Positions 52,740 to 61,904 of a stretch of 64,000 nucleotides of DNA are shown here, piece after piece. This DNA comes from Winogradskyella sp. Lineage in GTDB: Bacteria > Bacteroidota > Bacteroidia > Flavobacteriales > Flavobacteriaceae. The notes under the pieces are model-generated. The model was not told where the DNA came from. It ran no database searches and worked only from the letters and a program-made list of their open reading frames with translations. The stretch is taken from assembly GCF_003712105.1 (NCBI RefSeq), contig NZ_RHLG01000002.1, positions 496,001-560,000 of the forward strand. The letters are read 5' to 3'. The position numbers and the translations under genes are program-made. Position 1 is the stretch's first letter. Each line of letters begins with the position of its first letter.

Positions 52740-54797
52740 ATGTCTAAAAAGAACAATTCATACATCAATAGAGAATTAAGTTGGTTACAGTTTAACGCAC
52801 GCGTATTGCAAGAAGCAGCAGACGAAACAGTACCGCTTATAGAGCGATTACGGTTTATAGGTATCTTTTCAAATAATTTAGATGAATTCTTCAAAGTTAG
52901 ATATGCAACAGTAAAACGAATTGATCAGGCTGGAAGAGGTGGTAAAAATCAATTAGGTGGTATTAAAGCAGCTGACCTATTAAAACAGATTACCAATACG
53001 GTTATTGAGCATCAAAGTACGAGTTTAGAAATATTAAATAGCATACAAAAACAGCTAGCCAGGGAGAATATATTTGTCATAAATGAAAAGGAAATAAAAC
53101 CTTTTCATCACGATTTTATAAAAAATTACTTTTTTCAGAAAGTAAGTCCAGCATTGGTAACAATTGTTCTTAATGATAATATCGATTTGCCTTTACTAAA
53201 AGATAGTGCAGCCTACCTTGTGGTAAAGATGAATTTAAAAAACGGCCTTAAACAATATGCATTGATTGAAATTTCTAGAGCAATGGACAGATTTATTGTT
53301 TTACCTGAGTATGAAGGAAAGCAATACATAATTATGCTTGATGATTTGTTAAGGTGTTGCCTTAAAGACATATTCAATATTTTCGATTTTGAATCCATTT
53401 CGGCCAATATGATTAAGATAACACGAGATGGCGAATTAGATTTTGACAGTGACTTGAGCAAGAGTTTTATTGATAAAATTTCTGATAGTGTTAAAGACCG
53501 AAAAATAGGAGAACCAGTGCGTTTTGTTTATGATAAAACTATAGAAGAAGACACACTGTCTTATTTAATGTCTAAAATGGGAATCGATTCAAAGGATAGT
53601 GTTATACCAGGTGGTCGATACCATAACAGACGTGACTATATGGGGTTTCCTAGTTTAGGACGCACTGATTTACTTTATGAGAAAATTAAGCCATTACCAG
53701 TTAAAGGATTAAGCCTTAAGGATAGTATATTTAGTACCATAGCAAATAAGGATTATTTAGTACATACACCTTATCATACATTTTCATACATCGTAAAGTT
53801 TTTACGAGAAGCTGCAATAGATCCTAAAGTGAGGTCCATAAAGATTACCATTTATAGATTGGCACAAATTTCTCATGTTGCTAGTTCTTTAATTAATGCA
53901 GCCAAAAATGGTAAGAAAGTTACTGTATCTATTGAGTTAAGAGCTCGTTTTGATGAAGCTGCTAATATAGATTACGCTGAGCAAATGCAAAGCGAAGGTG
54001 TTACCATGCTTTTTGGTGTACGCGGCCTTAAAGTTCACAGTAAAATGTGTGTCATAGAACGCCAAGAAGACAAAAAATTGAGGCGCTATGGTTTCATAAG
54101 TACCGGTAATTTTAACGAATCTACTGCAAAAATTTATACAGATTTTACGCTGTTTACTGCAGATCAGCAAATACTAAAAGATGTCAATAAAGTTTTTAAC
54201 TTTTTTGAAGTTAATTATAAGATCAATAGGTACAAACACATTATAACATCTCCACATTACTCTCAAGCCCGATTATTTGCCTTAATAGATACTGAAATAG
54301 AAAATGCCAAATTAGGAAAACCAGCATATATACGGCTAAAAATGAATAGCATTAGTAGCTACAAGATGATAGATAAGCTTTACGAAGCAAGTAGAAATGG
54401 TGTAAAAATACAGATGATCGTAAGAGGTATTTGTTCTTTAATACCTGGGATTGAAGGTATGAGTGAAAATATTGAGGTCATTAGTATTGTCGATAAGTTT
54501 TTAGAACATACAAGACTCTATATATTCTCTAATGCAGATGATCCGCAAGTATATATTTCCTCGGCCGATTGGATGACGCGTAATATTGATAATAGAGTGG
54601 AAGTAAGTTGTCCAATTTATGATAATGATATTAAACAAGAATTATTAGATATCTTTGACATCTGTTGGAACGATAATGTAAAGTCTAGACAAATTACCAT
54701 TAAGCAAGACAATAGCTATAAAGTATCAGACAGTAAGGAAAAAATTAGAGCACAATTCAAAATCTATGACTACTACCAAAAACAGCTTCAGGAATAA
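52740..54797 (+). CDS. ppk1: Polyphosphate kinase 1
   Basis: Reversibly polymerises the gamma-phosphate of ATP into polyphosphate. The N-terminal YINRELSWLQFNARVLQEA is a hallmark. The autophosphorylated His is in RGLKVHSKMCVIER (about 433), followed by GFISTGNFNESTAKIYTDF, and the second His is in FLEHTRLYIFSNADDP (about 590). 685 residues, the usual length. It lies 3 bases before ppx, making synthesis and breakdown of polyphosphate adjacent functions. Confidence 0.97.
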   Translation: MSKKNNSYINRELSWLQFNARVLQEAADETVPLIERLRFIGIFSNNLDEFFKVRYATVKRIDQAGRGGKNQLGGIKAADLLKQITNTVIEHQSTSLEILNSIQKQLARENIFVINEKEIKPFHHDFIKNYFFQKVSPALVTIVLNDNIDLPLLKDSAAYLVVKMNLKNGLKQYALIEISRAMDRFIVLPEYEGKQYIIMLDDLLRCCLKDIFNIFDFESISANMIKITRDGELDFDSDLSKSFIDKISDSVKDRKIGEPVRFVYDKTIEEDTLSYLMSKMGIDSKDSVIPGGRYHNRRDYMGFPSLGRTDLLYEKIKPLPVKGLSLKDSIFSTIANKDYLVHTPYHTFSYIVKFLREAAIDPKVRSIKITIYRLAQISHVASSLINAAKNGKKVTVSIELRARFDEAANIDYAEQMQSEGVTMLFGVRGLKVHSKMCVIERQEDKKLRRYGFISTGNFNESTAKIYTDFTLFTADQQILKDVNKVFNFFEVNYKINRYKHIITSPHYSQARLFALIDTEIENAKLGKPAYIRLKMNSISSYKMIDKLYEASRNGVKIQMIVRGICSLIPGIEGMSENIEVISIVDKFLEHTRLYIFSNADDPQVYISSADWMTRNIDNRVEVSCPIYDNDIKQELLDIFDICWNDNVKSRQITIKQDNSYKVSDSKEKIRAQFKIYDYYQKQLQE

Positions 54798-54800
54798 TAT

Positions 54801-55706
54801 ATGCTAAAGATTAATAAGTATGCGGCTATTGATATAGGTTCTAATGCTGTTAGGCTTTTAGTAACAAGTATCATAGAGCAAGAAAATAAGCCCGTAATTT
54901 TCAAGAAAAACTCATTAGTAAGGGTTCCGATACGATTAGGAGCAGATGCCTTTGCCTCTGGTACAATTTCTGATTACAATATTCAAAGAATGAAAGATAC
55001 CATGACTGCATTTTATTTGTTGATGAAATCTCATGGCGTGGTAAAATATAAAGCTTGTGCTACTTCTGCAATGCGAGAAGCAGTTAATGGTCTAGAAGTA
55101 TGTAAGTCAATACTTGAAGATTCAAAAGTAAGTATAGATATTATTGATGGTAATGAAGAAGCAACAATAATAGCTGCTACCGATCTAAAAACATTTATTG
55201 ACCCTAATAAAACATATTTATATGTAGATGTTGGTGGAGGAAGTACAGAGTTTTCAATTATCCATAATTCAGTTAAAAAAGCGTCCAAATCATTTAAAAT
55301 CGGTACCGTTAGGTTGCTTAATCACACAGTAACTTATGATACTTGGAATACACTTGAAAGTTGGATAAATTCTAACACTAAAGAGTACGATAAGATAGAA
55401 TTAATTGGTTCTGGTGGAAATATAAATAAGATTTTTAAAATCTCTGGAAAAGATATGGGTAAGCCACTATCTTATTTTTATTTGACTAGCTATTACAATG
55501 ATTTACAGAACTATACTTATGAAGAGCGCATTACTGAGTTAAACCTTAATCAAGACCGAGCAGATGTAATTTTACCTGCTTTAAGGATATATCTTTCTGC
55601 TATGAAATGGAGTGGTGCTAAGGATATTCTTGTCCCTAAAATTGGTTTGTCGGACGGTATTATCAAAAGTATTTTTTACAATACAATTAGCAGTACAACC
55701 CTATAA
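54801..55706 (+). CDS. Exopolyphosphatase (Ppx/GppA family)
   Basis: A 301-residue ASKHA-fold phosphatase with the first phosphate motif AAIDIGSNAVRLLV, the second LYVDVGGGSTEFSI and LIGSGGNINKI. Family members remove phosphate from polyphosphate or from pppGpp. Shorter than full-length E. coli Ppx because it lacks the C-terminal HD-like domain. The start lies 3 bases after ppk1, so the two are co-translated. Confidence 0.93.
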   Translation: MLKINKYAAIDIGSNAVRLLVTSIIEQENKPVIFKKNSLVRVPIRLGADAFASGTISDYNIQRMKDTMTAFYLLMKSHGVVKYKACATSAMREAVNGLEVCKSILEDSKVSIDIIDGNEEATIIAATDLKTFIDPNKTYLYVDVGGGSTEFSIIHNSVKKASKSFKIGTVRLLNHTVTYDTWNTLESWINSNTKEYDKIELIGSGGNINKIFKISGKDMGKPLSYFYLTSYYNDLQNYTYEERITELNLNQDRADVILPALRIYLSAMKWSGAKDILVPKIGLSDGIIKSIFYNTISSTTL

Positions 55707-55803
55707 TTCTGCCTTTTAACTTATTTTTCAGGTTAGTACTAAATTCTTGGTTTTAATTTGGTGTTTAAACGATATATTCGTGTTGCTATTAAATCTATCA
55801 CTT

Positions 55804-56346
55804 ATGAGAAAATATTTACTAATTTTTGTTTTGACATTGTTTACTACACTTTCTTTTTCGCAGCGAAGTCAGTATACAACTTATGGTATTAGAGCAGGTA
55901 TAAACATTACCAACTTAGACTTTGATCCTGGGCCTCTTTTTGATAACCAACATAGAAATGGATTTTATTTTGGAGGTTTTGCCGAGTTTCCATTTTCTGA
56001 CACAGTTTTTTTAAATACAGAGTTGCAATGGTCTGCTGAAGGTGCAAAAGACGAAAATCTTCGGGCCAATTATCTTAATGTTCCAATCCAGGTGCGTTTG
56101 GCAATCGGAGATAACATAACTGTAGGAGCTGGTCCTCAAGTGAGTCTAAAGACCTGGAAAACCGCAGATGGTTTTAGCACATGGAATTTTGCAGGAGTTG
56201 GCGGGGTTGAGTACAGAATATTTGATGACTATTTTGTTGACTTAAGAGCGTCTTACAGATTCTCAGATGTGCTAGACGATACTTTTGGTGCAGGTTTAGA
56301 AGCAAAACAATTTCTAATACAATTAGGAGTTGGTATTAAAATGTAA
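55804..56346 (+). CDS. Outer-membrane beta-barrel protein (PorT-like family)
   Basis: A 180-residue protein with a signal peptide (MRKYLLIFVLTLFTTLSFSQ) and the opening YTTYGIRAGINITNLDFDPG typical of the family, then strands such as GFYFGGFAEFPFSDTVFL and ELQWSAEGAKDENLRANYLN, closing with FLIQLGVGIKM. ATG 55804 is the start; a longer frame begins with TTG at 55747 and covers AT-rich leader. TTTAAACGATAT lies in this leader. A bidirectional terminator follows. Confidence 0.87.
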   Translation: MRKYLLIFVLTLFTTLSFSQRSQYTTYGIRAGINITNLDFDPGPLFDNQHRNGFYFGGFAEFPFSDTVFLNTELQWSAEGAKDENLRANYLNVPIQVRLAIGDNITVGAGPQVSLKTWKTADGFSTWNFAGVGGVEYRIFDDYFVDLRASYRFSDVLDDTFGAGLEAKQFLIQLGVGIKM

Positions 56347-56365
56347 GATATTGCATAATATTACT

Positions 56366-56394
56366 AAAAAAGTCCCATTTAGTGGGACTTTTTT
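56366..56394. terminator. Bidirectional terminator between barrel gene and miaE
   Basis: AAGTCCCA (56370-56377) pairs with TGGGACTT (56383-56390) around TTTAG, with A and T tracts on either side. Confidence 0.92.
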
Positions 56395-56395
56395 A

Positions 56396-56977
56396 TTACC
56401 CATGAATAGTCTCTTTATTACCAAGTAATTGCATAATTTTGGCTTCGTATTCTAGTAAGTCTTCCCATTTTTTATCCACTTCCTCTCGGACACCATATTT
56501 GCGAGCAAACTTAAGAAACATGGTATAATGCCCGGCTTCACTAATCATAAGTTTACGGTAAAATTTAGCCAATTTTTTATCTTCTAATTCTTCTGAGAGT
56601 AATCTAAAACGCTCACAGCTTCTAGCTTCAATCAATCCCGCATACAATAATCGATGTACCAACTGTGTAGTTCTACTTCCTCCTTTTGGAAAAAATTTTA
56701 AAAGTTGCACCACATAATCATCTTTACGATCACGTCCTAAAACCCAACCACGTTCTAAAATTTTATCGTGTACCATTTTAAAATGACTCATCTCTTCATT
56801 TGCAAGCTCAATCATTTCTTCAACCAATTCTGTATACTCAGGAAAGCTTACGATTAATGAAATAGCTGTACTTGCAGCTTTTTGCTCACAATAGGCGTGA
56901 TCTGTTAATATATCTTCAATATTTTTTTCTACAATATTTACCCAACGTGGGTCAGTAGGTAATTTAAGTCCTAACAT
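56396..56977 (-). CDS. miaE: tRNA-(2-methylthio-N6-isopentenyl)adenosine hydroxylase MiaE
   Basis: A non-heme di-iron enzyme that hydroxylates the modified A37 of some tRNAs. The 193 residues show ferritin-like helices with iron ligands in YCEQKAASTAISL (Glu), ANEEMSHFKMVHDK (ExxH), LIEARSCERFRLL (Glu) and ISEAGHYTMFLKFA (ExxH). Length is typical. It acts after MiaA and MiaB, which are not in this window. It starts 12 bases after the stop of the lipoprotein gene. Confidence 0.94.
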   Translation of the reverse strand: MLGLKLPTDPRWVNIVEKNIEDILTDHAYCEQKAASTAISLIVSFPEYTELVEEMIELANEEMSHFKMVHDKILERGWVLGRDRKDDYVVQLLKFFPKGGSRTTQLVHRLLYAGLIEARSCERFRLLSEELEDKKLAKFYRKLMISEAGHYTMFLKFARKYGVREEVDKKWEDLLEYEAKIMQLLGNKETIHG

Positions 56978-56989
56978 GACTAAATAGTT

Positions 56990-57550
56990 TTAGGTTTTAA
57001 CAGCTTGGATAGTGTATTTTCCTGACGAATCAATGATTAGTTTTAGATGGATGTCTTTATCTTCTTCATCTATAACTTGAGAATATAAGAAATCGATATG
57101 CGTTTGGTCTACCAGATTAATGTTGTCATCAATCCAAATATTTTCTAATCGAATATATTTTGAACTGTCGACGCTTAGCGCATTATTATTTATAAAAAAC
57201 TGCTTGCTCACCGTTTGATTAAACACAATATTATCTTTGAATATCACTTTTACTTCAGCATCAAAATTTCTGTAAGACTCCTTGTAAGTAATCGCATCTT
57301 TAAAATACGATTTTGATACGGAAGAATTCATATTGGAGAATAACTTGATCTTGTGCTTAAAACCATTGCTTAATATAGTATCATTGTTTGTTTCAGTATA
57401 TACTTCAGGATGAAAAGTGATGATTTCTAAGGTATTATTCTCTTTAAACTGTTCAATACTTTCCGTTAATGACTTAGTTTTGGTTTTTCTGCCTTCACAA
57501 CTAGTGACACCAACTATCAGAATTAATAATAAATAGATATAGTTTTTCAT
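56990..57550 (-). CDS. Putative lipoprotein of unknown function
   Basis: A 186-residue protein with lipobox GVTSC (about residue 18). The mature part is beta-rich with alternating strands (TLEIITFHPEVYTETNND, FKHKIKLFSNMNSSVSKSY, DAEVKVIFKDNIVFNQTVSK) and ends in IHLKLIIDSSGKYTIQAVKT. No family recognised. It sits 5 bases after dnaX and 12 bases before miaE on the same strand, so it is probably co-transcribed with both. Confidence 0.8.
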   Translation of the reverse strand: MKNYIYLLLILIVGVTSCEGRKTKTKSLTESIEQFKENNTLEIITFHPEVYTETNNDTILSNGFKHKIKLFSNMNSSVSKSYFKDAITYKESYRNFDAEVKVIFKDNIVFNQTVSKQFFINNNALSVDSSKYIRLENIWIDDNINLVDQTHIDFLYSQVIDEEDKDIHLKLIIDSSGKYTIQAVKT

Positions 57551-57555
57551 GCTAA

Positions 57556-59304
57556 TTAAACATCAAGTCCAAATGTACGCTTTAAGAGTTCTAAGTTAGG
57601 GTTTTTCTCTTTGAGTTTATCATACTTTTCTTTAGGAGTAAATGCATATTTTTTTGCAACTTCTTCATCAACAGTTATATCTAGATGCAGATCATAATTT
57701 TTACATGCCTTACGCAAGTAAGCCAAAAGTGGATATTGCGCACGTTCTAATTCAATTTTATTTGTAGTATTAGAATAGGTAAGACTTATAGCTGTGTCCA
57801 CTAGTTTAGGTACTTCCATTTCCATTATAGATGCCAGAATTTTTTCTCCTTTATTATGTAGAGATGTAGTGTAAGCATTCCAAGCATCAATTAAATCTTG
57901 TTCAGTTACAGGTTCTTTTGGTAAGTCGTCTTCATCGATAATAACATTCATTTGTCTTATCTGATGCGCTTTCTTTTCTCTAATGCTTTTTAATGATAGT
58001 CCAGATGTGACCTTATCAGACTTGTTAATAGAGATTTTTGGAATTGTTGGTTCAGCAACTGCATCAACGATTTCTTCAACAACCACTTTCTCCTCTTCTT
58101 TATGTTCTATGGTCCTATCCTGAGTTATAACTATATTTTCTTCCTGTATTTGTTCTAATTTTTCTTTAACAGGAATTGGAGTTATACCTTTAGATTTAAA
58201 GTAAGATGGTGGAATTATGTAATGTTTACTATTTTTTTTTTCTCCATCAAAAGTGATAGAGGCAAGTTGCATTAAAGCCAACTCAACCAAGAGGCGCTGA
58301 TTTTTACTAGTCTTGTATTTTAAATCACACTCATTAGCAATATCAATAGCATTTATCAGAAAAGCTTGAGAGGCTTTTTGACATTGTTCTACATATTTTA
58401 ACTTGGTGCCTTCACCAACTTCAAGTAACTCAATTGTACTGGGGTTTTTACAAACCAATAAATCACGAAAATGAGACGCTAGCCCAGCAATGTAATGATG
58501 CCCGTCAAATCCTTTGGATAGGACATTATTAAAGTGAACAAGCAATTCAGGGATTTTATTTTCTAAGATTAAATCTGTACTCGTAAAATAAGTTTCGTAA
58601 TCTAATACATTCAGGTTTTCTGTAACTGCCTGACGGGTTAAATTTTTACCCGAAAAACTTACTACACGGTCAAAGATAGAAAGTGCGTCGCGCATTGCGC
58701 CATCTGCCTTTTGAGCAATAATATGCAATGCATCGTCCTCTGCTGTAACACCTTGTTCCTCAGCGATATATTTTAAGTAGTCTTTAGCATCTTTTACCGT
58801 AATACGCTTGAAATCAAAAATCTGACAACGTGATAATATGGTTGGAATAATCTTGTGTTTTTCAGTTGTTGCTAAGATAAAAATACAATGTTTTGGAGGT
58901 TCTTCTAACGTTTTTAAAAAAGCATTAAATGCAGCTTGAGACAACATATGGACCTCATCAATAATATAAACTTTATACTTTCCAACTTGTGGTGGAATCC
59001 GTACCTGATCAGTTAAACTTCTAATATCATCGACAGAATTATTGGATGCAGCATCTAGTTCAAAAATATTAAATGCAAAATCTTCGTCTTCATTTGTATT
59101 AAGATCATCACTATTAATCATCTTAGCCAAAATACGCGCACAAGTGGTTTTGCCAACACCACGAGGACCAGTGAATAATAATGCTTGTGCTAAGTGATTA
59201 TTTTCTATAGCATTTTGTAAAGTATTTGTAATAGCCTGTTGACCAACAACATCCTTAAATGTTTGAGGTCTATATTTACGAGCCGATACTACAAAATGTT
59301 CCAT
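57556..59304 (-). CDS. dnaX: DNA polymerase III subunit gamma/tau
   Basis: The clamp-loader ATPase of the replisome. Walker A is GPRGVGKTTCARILA (about 45), Walker B is VYIIDEVHMLS, sensor 1 is FILATTEKHKIIPTILSRCQ. The C-terminal part (about 370-582) is the variable tau region. The Cys4 zinc module that usually follows Walker A is missing: Walker A runs through a short acidic stretch straight into FNIFELDAASNNSVDDIRSL. 582 residues. It is divergent from rnpB. Confidence 0.96.
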   Translation of the reverse strand: MEHFVVSARKYRPQTFKDVVGQQAITNTLQNAIENNHLAQALLFTGPRGVGKTTCARILAKMINSDDLNTNEDEDFAFNIFELDAASNNSVDDIRSLTDQVRIPPQVGKYKVYIIDEVHMLSQAAFNAFLKTLEEPPKHCIFILATTEKHKIIPTILSRCQIFDFKRITVKDAKDYLKYIAEEQGVTAEDDALHIIAQKADGAMRDALSIFDRVVSFSGKNLTRQAVTENLNVLDYETYFTSTDLILENKIPELLVHFNNVLSKGFDGHHYIAGLASHFRDLLVCKNPSTIELLEVGEGTKLKYVEQCQKASQAFLINAIDIANECDLKYKTSKNQRLLVELALMQLASITFDGEKKNSKHYIIPPSYFKSKGITPIPVKEKLEQIQEENIVITQDRTIEHKEEEKVVVEEIVDAVAEPTIPKISINKSDKVTSGLSLKSIREKKAHQIRQMNVIIDEDDLPKEPVTEQDLIDAWNAYTTSLHNKGEKILASIMEMEVPKLVDTAISLTYSNTTNKIELERAQYPLLAYLRKACKNYDLHLDITVDEEVAKKYAFTPKEKYDKLKEKNPNLELLKRTFGLDV

Positions 59305-59392
59305 AGAAATTACATCTTTTACAAATTTAAGAATAACCCTAATATAGCCATTTCTATGGCTTAAAATTTAATAGTAGTTATTAACAATTTAT

Positions 59393-59400
59393 TTACTTTT
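59393..59400 (+). promoter_or_regulatory. Promoter -7 element (TACTTTTG) of rnpB
   Basis: TACTTTTG fits TAnnTTTG exactly and lies 2 bases before the predicted first helix of RNase P RNA. No clear TTG -33 element. Confidence 0.6.
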
Positions 59401-59402
59401 GC

Positions 59403-59712
59403 GGAAGTAAATTGCCTTATCGATTCTAACTTAGGTTAGGGTAGGAAAGTCCGAACACCATAACGCAATCATAGTGGTTAATGGCCACCAACCGAGAGGT
59501 TAGGAAAAGTGCAACAGAAAGTATGTACAGGTTATGCTGTAGTGAAATCAGGTAAACTCTATGAGGTGCAATGTCATGTATATCAACGTTTGAGTGTTGC
59601 GTGCACAATGTTGAAGGGTAGACAGCTAAAGTTTGCTAGCAATAGTAAACTCAGATAAATGATAAGGGCTCAATTGAGTACAGAATTCGGCTTATAGATT
59701 TGCTTACCTATT
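59403..59712 (+). ncRNA. rnpB: RNase P RNA (class A)
   Basis: The ribozyme that matures the 5' end of tRNA. The conserved core starts with TAGGAAAGTCCGAACACC (about 59442) and ends with ACAGAATTCGGCTTATAG (about 59680), the P4-forming segments. Helix P1 pairs GGAAGTAAAT (59403-59412) with ATTTGCTTACC (59698-59708) with a single bulge. About 310 nt. A -7 element precedes and a terminator follows. The antisense open frame at 59426-59608 is not a gene. Confidence 0.95.
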
Positions 59713-59715
59713 AAT

Positions 59716-59745
59716 AAGCCTTTTGCATTTGTAAAAGGCTTTTTA
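59716..59745 (+). terminator. Terminator of rnpB
   Basis: AAGCCTTTT (59716-59724) pairs with AAAAGGCTT (59733-59741), followed by T. It overlaps the last codon of the convergent rsmD. Confidence 0.88.
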
Positions 59746-60279
59746 ATTTTCAAAGAAACTAAACGAGTTACCTCCATAGCTTTTAGAATAACTAAAATTA
59801 TCCATGTGATCGAGTTTAGTATGTTTAGAATGCTCCACGATTAATAACCCATCGGTTTCTAGTAAGTTATTTTGAAAAACCAATTCTGGGATTTTTTCAA
59901 ACTCAGAAACATCAAAGTCATATGGAGGATCAGCAAAGATAATTGTATGCTTCTCCTTTGCTTTTTCGAGGAATTTAAACACATCGCTCCTTACAGTCAT
60001 AATAGCCATATCAAAGCTATCCGCCGTTTTATTTATAAACTTAATACACCCAATATTTGCATCAACAGCTAAAATAGTTTCACTACCGCGTGAAGCGAAC
60101 TCATAACTAATGTTTCCAGTACCAGCAAATAAATCTAATACGGAAACCTCATCAAAATAGTAATGGTTATTAAGAATATTGAATAAGGCTTCTTTTGCCA
60201 TATCAGTCGTTGGTCTAACAGGCAGTTGTTTTGGTGCGACAATTTTTCGTCCCTTATATTCTCCAGATATAATACGCAC
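59743..60279 (-). CDS. rsmD: 16S rRNA (guanine(966)-N2)-methyltransferase RsmD
   Basis: A 178-residue SAM-dependent enzyme that methylates G966 of 16S rRNA. The RIISGEYKGRKIVAP start, the SAM motif VLDLFAGTGNISYEFASRG (about 47) and the catalytic IIFADPPYDF (about 115) are all typical. It begins with GTG, which overlaps the TAG stop of the DUF3822 gene by one base, so the two are translationally coupled. Confidence 0.95.
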   Translation of the reverse strand: MRIISGEYKGRKIVAPKQLPVRPTTDMAKEALFNILNNHYYFDEVSVLDLFAGTGNISYEFASRGSETILAVDANIGCIKFINKTADSFDMAIMTVRSDVFKFLEKAKEKHTIIFADPPYDFDVSEFEKIPELVFQNNLLETDGLLIVEHSKHTKLDHMDNFSYSKSYGGNSFSFFEN

Positions 60280-61034
60280 TAAAAACTATTTTTTATAATG
60301 AAGTTGGTATGCTCATCAAGTAAACTAACATGTCTCACATACTTATAGGCCATGTTATACAACTCATCTTCTTTTTCAATAGTTCCGCACATTTTTAACT
60401 CAGTATGTTCAACGTCAAGTTCTAACTGCTCAAAAGAAAATAATATATAGTAGATAAAATCTTCCTTACTGCCGAATTCGAAATAATTGTAAAAGATTAT
60501 GTTGTCATTGTCTTTTACTACAATCTGCATTGTTGAGTTTTCAATATTAATATATGCGCATGTAGTGTCTTTATCTAAACCATCAATAGACGCTATAAAA
60601 ACAGTTGCTGAATGCCTATACGTAAACGCTCCGAATGTTTCAAAAATATAATTATTGATATTTACATATGGGATATAGACATTTACAGCTTCGCTTGCTT
60701 CAATTGTATCAGTCGCAATAAAATCTGTTTTAAGTATTTTGGAATTGAACTTTAAATATTCGGCATTATGTGCCTCATCGTACAACGATTGTGGTACTAG
60801 AGTCGATAATTCATTATGATAAATAACACCAACTTTATTAAAATCATTGGAAAAAATAGAATTGGAAGATAACTCAGTTTTTAATCTATTGAGCGTTTCA
60901 AAAGGTGTAAGTTTATTTTCAAAAAGAATAGAATTGCAATAAGTAATGGTATTTGTATGTGCTGATTTAATACAAAAAGAAAGTCCATTCAAACTTATTT
61001 GAATGGACAGTTCATTTATAACTTTAGTTGTCAA
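60279..61034 (-). CDS. DUF3822 family protein
   Basis: A 251-residue soluble protein matching the DUF3822 family, which in Bacteroidota is regularly found just before rsmD. N-terminal strands (LSIQISLNGLSFCIKSAHTN) and the FNKVGVIYHNELSTLVPQSL and YNYFEFGSKEDFIYYILFSF segments suggest an ASKHA-like or related alternating fold; no catalytic residue is known. Coupled to rsmD by a one-base overlap and preceded by an unknown membrane protein one base upstream. Confidence 0.85.
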   Translation of the reverse strand: MTTKVINELSIQISLNGLSFCIKSAHTNTITYCNSILFENKLTPFETLNRLKTELSSNSIFSNDFNKVGVIYHNELSTLVPQSLYDEAHNAEYLKFNSKILKTDFIATDTIEASEAVNVYIPYVNINNYIFETFGAFTYRHSATVFIASIDGLDKDTTCAYINIENSTMQIVVKDNDNIIFYNYFEFGSKEDFIYYILFSFEQLELDVEHTELKMCGTIEKEDELYNMAYKYVRHVSLLDEHTNFIIKNSF

Positions 61035-61035
61035 A

Positions 61036-61758
61036 TTATTCTTTTTTTGCGAAGTTTTTAGGCCAGTTACCTGTAGTTTTAACTTCGTTCATCGAACCTA
61101 CTGTAATCGTTGGTCCGTTAACACCATCAACAGAAACAGTTTGTTTTTCGTTCGAAATTAGATTTTTATCTTCACCATCTAAAACAATAGACTTATCTAC
61201 ACTTGCTTCAAAAACTGGGATATCATCTAATTTACCAGCTTTTAATTCAAACTTGGCTCCAGGTTTACCTACGCCAACGTCCATCATCTTGCGATAATCT
61301 ACATCCTTAAATAATGAATCCTTAACAGAATAGTATCTTAATGTATCGACAAGTGTAATGGTTTTGTACATATCTACACCAAAGGCTCTAGTTTGCTCTT
61401 CATCGAGGATAGTACTATCTCTACGCTGAGTTACTGGTACTTGAGCAGAGTCTATGAATTTTATTAAGTTTTCGTATTTATCAGTGTATTCTCCGTTTAC
61501 TTGTTTGTAAGCAACTTGTGCTTTTTGTATATCAATCAAACGATCTACAACCACTTGATAGCGCTCATCCTTAATTTCATTAAACCTAAGCTCATCGTAA
61601 ACCGAATTAAATGTAATATAACCTAAATAAACAATTATACCCCAAAGTAGAAGATTTAAAATAGGCTTCATTTTCTTTGGTACAAATTTGTCAATTAACC
61701 ATACAATACCGATGGTTAGTAGAATTATAGCAACAACTACAAGAATTACTTTTAACAT
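61036..61758 (-). CDS. Membrane protein of unknown function (two N-terminal helices)
   Basis: A 240-residue protein. Two hydrophobic helices (LKVILVVVAIILLTIGIVWL and MKPILNLLLWGIIVYLGYIT) are followed by a coiled region (NEIKDERYQVVVDRLIDIQK) with a VNGEYTDKYENLIKFIDSAQ stretch, then a soluble domain of about 140 residues. I do not recognise a family. It starts the reverse-strand set with DUF3822 and rsmD, one base before DUF3822. The pattern hints at a pilin-like or periplasmic soluble part, but this is speculative. Confidence 0.82.
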   Translation of the reverse strand: MLKVILVVVAIILLTIGIVWLIDKFVPKKMKPILNLLLWGIIVYLGYITFNSVYDELRFNEIKDERYQVVVDRLIDIQKAQVAYKQVNGEYTDKYENLIKFIDSAQVPVTQRRDSTILDEEQTRAFGVDMYKTITLVDTLRYYSVKDSLFKDVDYRKMMDVGVGKPGAKFELKAGKLDDIPVFEASVDKSIVLDGEDKNLISNEKQTVSVDGVNGPTITVGSMNEVKTTGNWPKNFAKKE

Positions 61759-61904
61759 AGTTAGTATATTTTATTAGGTCTTTCGCAAATCTACAATTTT
61801 TTTTTAATCGTAAAAGCATATTAAATAAAAATGTGAAAAATTGAATTATCAATAAATATCTGCACTTAAGAAGTAGTATATTGGCATTCAATTTCGTATT
61901 GAAG

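Noticed and set aside
59426..59608. Reverse open frame within the rnpB region
   Set aside because: Antisense of the conserved RNase P RNA core.
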